Assembly (NCBI GenBank): GCA_902773895.1
Contig: CACYGB010000005.1
Location: 1 to 51,095 of the forward strand
DNA: 51,095 nt
Source: an uncultured Eubacteriales bacterium
Lineage (GTDB): Bacteria > Bacillota > Clostridia > Christensenellales > Aristaeellaceae
Reading direction: 5' to 3'
The position numbers and the translations under genes are program-made. The notes beneath the pieces were generated by a model, which was not told the DNA's origin, did not search any database, and worked only from the letters and a program-made list of their open reading frames with translations. Every line of letters starts with the position of its first letter. Positions within the stretch are counted from its first letter, which is position 1. Below, piece by piece: positions 50,728 to 51,095 of this stretch.

Positions 50728-51095
50728 ATGAAATCTCTGTTTGAAGAGCTTGGCGGCACCTATACCCTGGGCAAAGACGGGATGTACTATCCGAACCTGA
50801 TATTTGAGGAAGCTGATCAGCGTCCCATTGGAAAATGGGGACGGATGCACAGGGAATACCTGAAGGAGCAGCACCCGAGCCTTTATCATCGACTCATTCT
50901 AAACGGAACTATGGGCAGACATCTTGCCTATGCAAACGAAGGAGCGACAGCGACGCTTGAAAGCTTGATAACACAGATGGTTAAGCAAGAAGGCGTCACG
51001 GAACAACTCAAGGCAGAACAGCCCATGGAATGGGTGGGCAGGATGAACAGTATTCGTAGTCGAGCCGAAGAGATCGTCATGGAAGAAGTCATCAA
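50728..51095 (+). CDS. tnpV: TnpV transposon-encoded protein (partial, runs off the window)
   Basis: 122 codons to the edge of the window, still open. It starts MKSLFEELGGTYTLGKDG, then RPIGKWGRMHREYLKEQHP, LYHRLILNGTMGRHLAYANE, ITQMVKQEGVTEQLK and ALEWVGRMN-type PMEWVGRMNSIRSRAEEIV, the order and spacing of TnpV from Tn4451-type and related clostridial mobile elements. GGAGG precedes the ATG. Only the last few codons are missing. It implies an integrated element beginning near here and continuing to the right. Confidence 0.85.
   Translation, partial: MKSLFEELGGTYTLGKDGMYYPNLIFEEADQRPIGKWGRMHREYLKEQHPSLYHRLILNGTMGRHLAYANEGATATLESLITQMVKQEGVTEQLKAEQPMEWVGRMNSIRSRAEEIVMEEVI

Noticed and set aside
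1-51095. CRISPR array, rRNA or tRNA genes
   Set aside because: I found no regular direct repeats with spacers, no rRNA-like conserved blocks and no cloverleaf with a CCA end; small tRNAs could be missed by eye.

Overview
The window comes from the chromosome of a GC-rich (roughly 60 %), Gram-positive, endospore-forming member of the Clostridia. This rests on SpoIIID, a Firmicutes-type PurR, YhaM, a perfect CIRCE operator for HrcA, sigma-A promoters and strong Shine-Dalgarno sites. The wealth of secreted CotH, phosphodiester-glycosidase, SH3/deacetylase and CHAP proteins suggests a gut or rumen lineage; I cannot fix the genus.

Layout. 1-670 is a low-GC edge with one small phage-like gene and ORF scraps. 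671-9508 is a minus-strand block: purR-pth-mfd-glycosidase, glmM with a beta-helix acyltransferase-like gene, and vanZ. 9878-16094 is plus strand: a flippase-like membrane protein, a duplicated DUF1538 membrane protein with a tandem P-II-like protein, a CHAP hydrolase, and an SH3/NodB deacetylase. 16157-18490 carries an L,D-transpeptidase, glyS and DUF4250 on the minus strand. 18729-25559 is a surface cluster with two convergent operons: glycosidase, small membrane protein and beta-helix carbohydrate-binding protein; and glycosidase-cotH, followed by a phosphoesterase.

25862-33240 (minus) is a peptide-uptake operon: M20 amidohydrolase, binding protein, OppD, OppF, OppB, OppC and a C39-like peptidase. 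In front of it lies an unannotated 22-codon leader ORF with 5 Cys and 5 Met codons, a consensus promoter upstream and an intrinsic terminator downstream. It looks like an attenuator tied to sulfur amino acids and is my main candidate for something undescribed.

33365-37558 (plus) holds tcdA, an orphan mazF whose stop codon lies inside a CIRCE element, htpG and a Mrp ATPase. 37646-41233 has nagA divergent from an ABC exporter, then spoIIID. 41237-49109 is mostly minus strand: a NodB deacetylase, a lipoprotein, yhaM, DUF1858, a phasin-like protein, rmuC, tdk, recR and ybaB, with one plus-strand YgjP-type peptidase. The right end (49376-51095) has a lower-GC secreted transglutaminase and then tnpV, which marks a mobile element running off the edge.

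Main themes are envelope building (amino-sugar supply, glycan deacetylation and cross-linking, surface glycan binding), peptide and sulfur scavenging, and core housekeeping. No rRNA, tRNA or CRISPR array was recognised.
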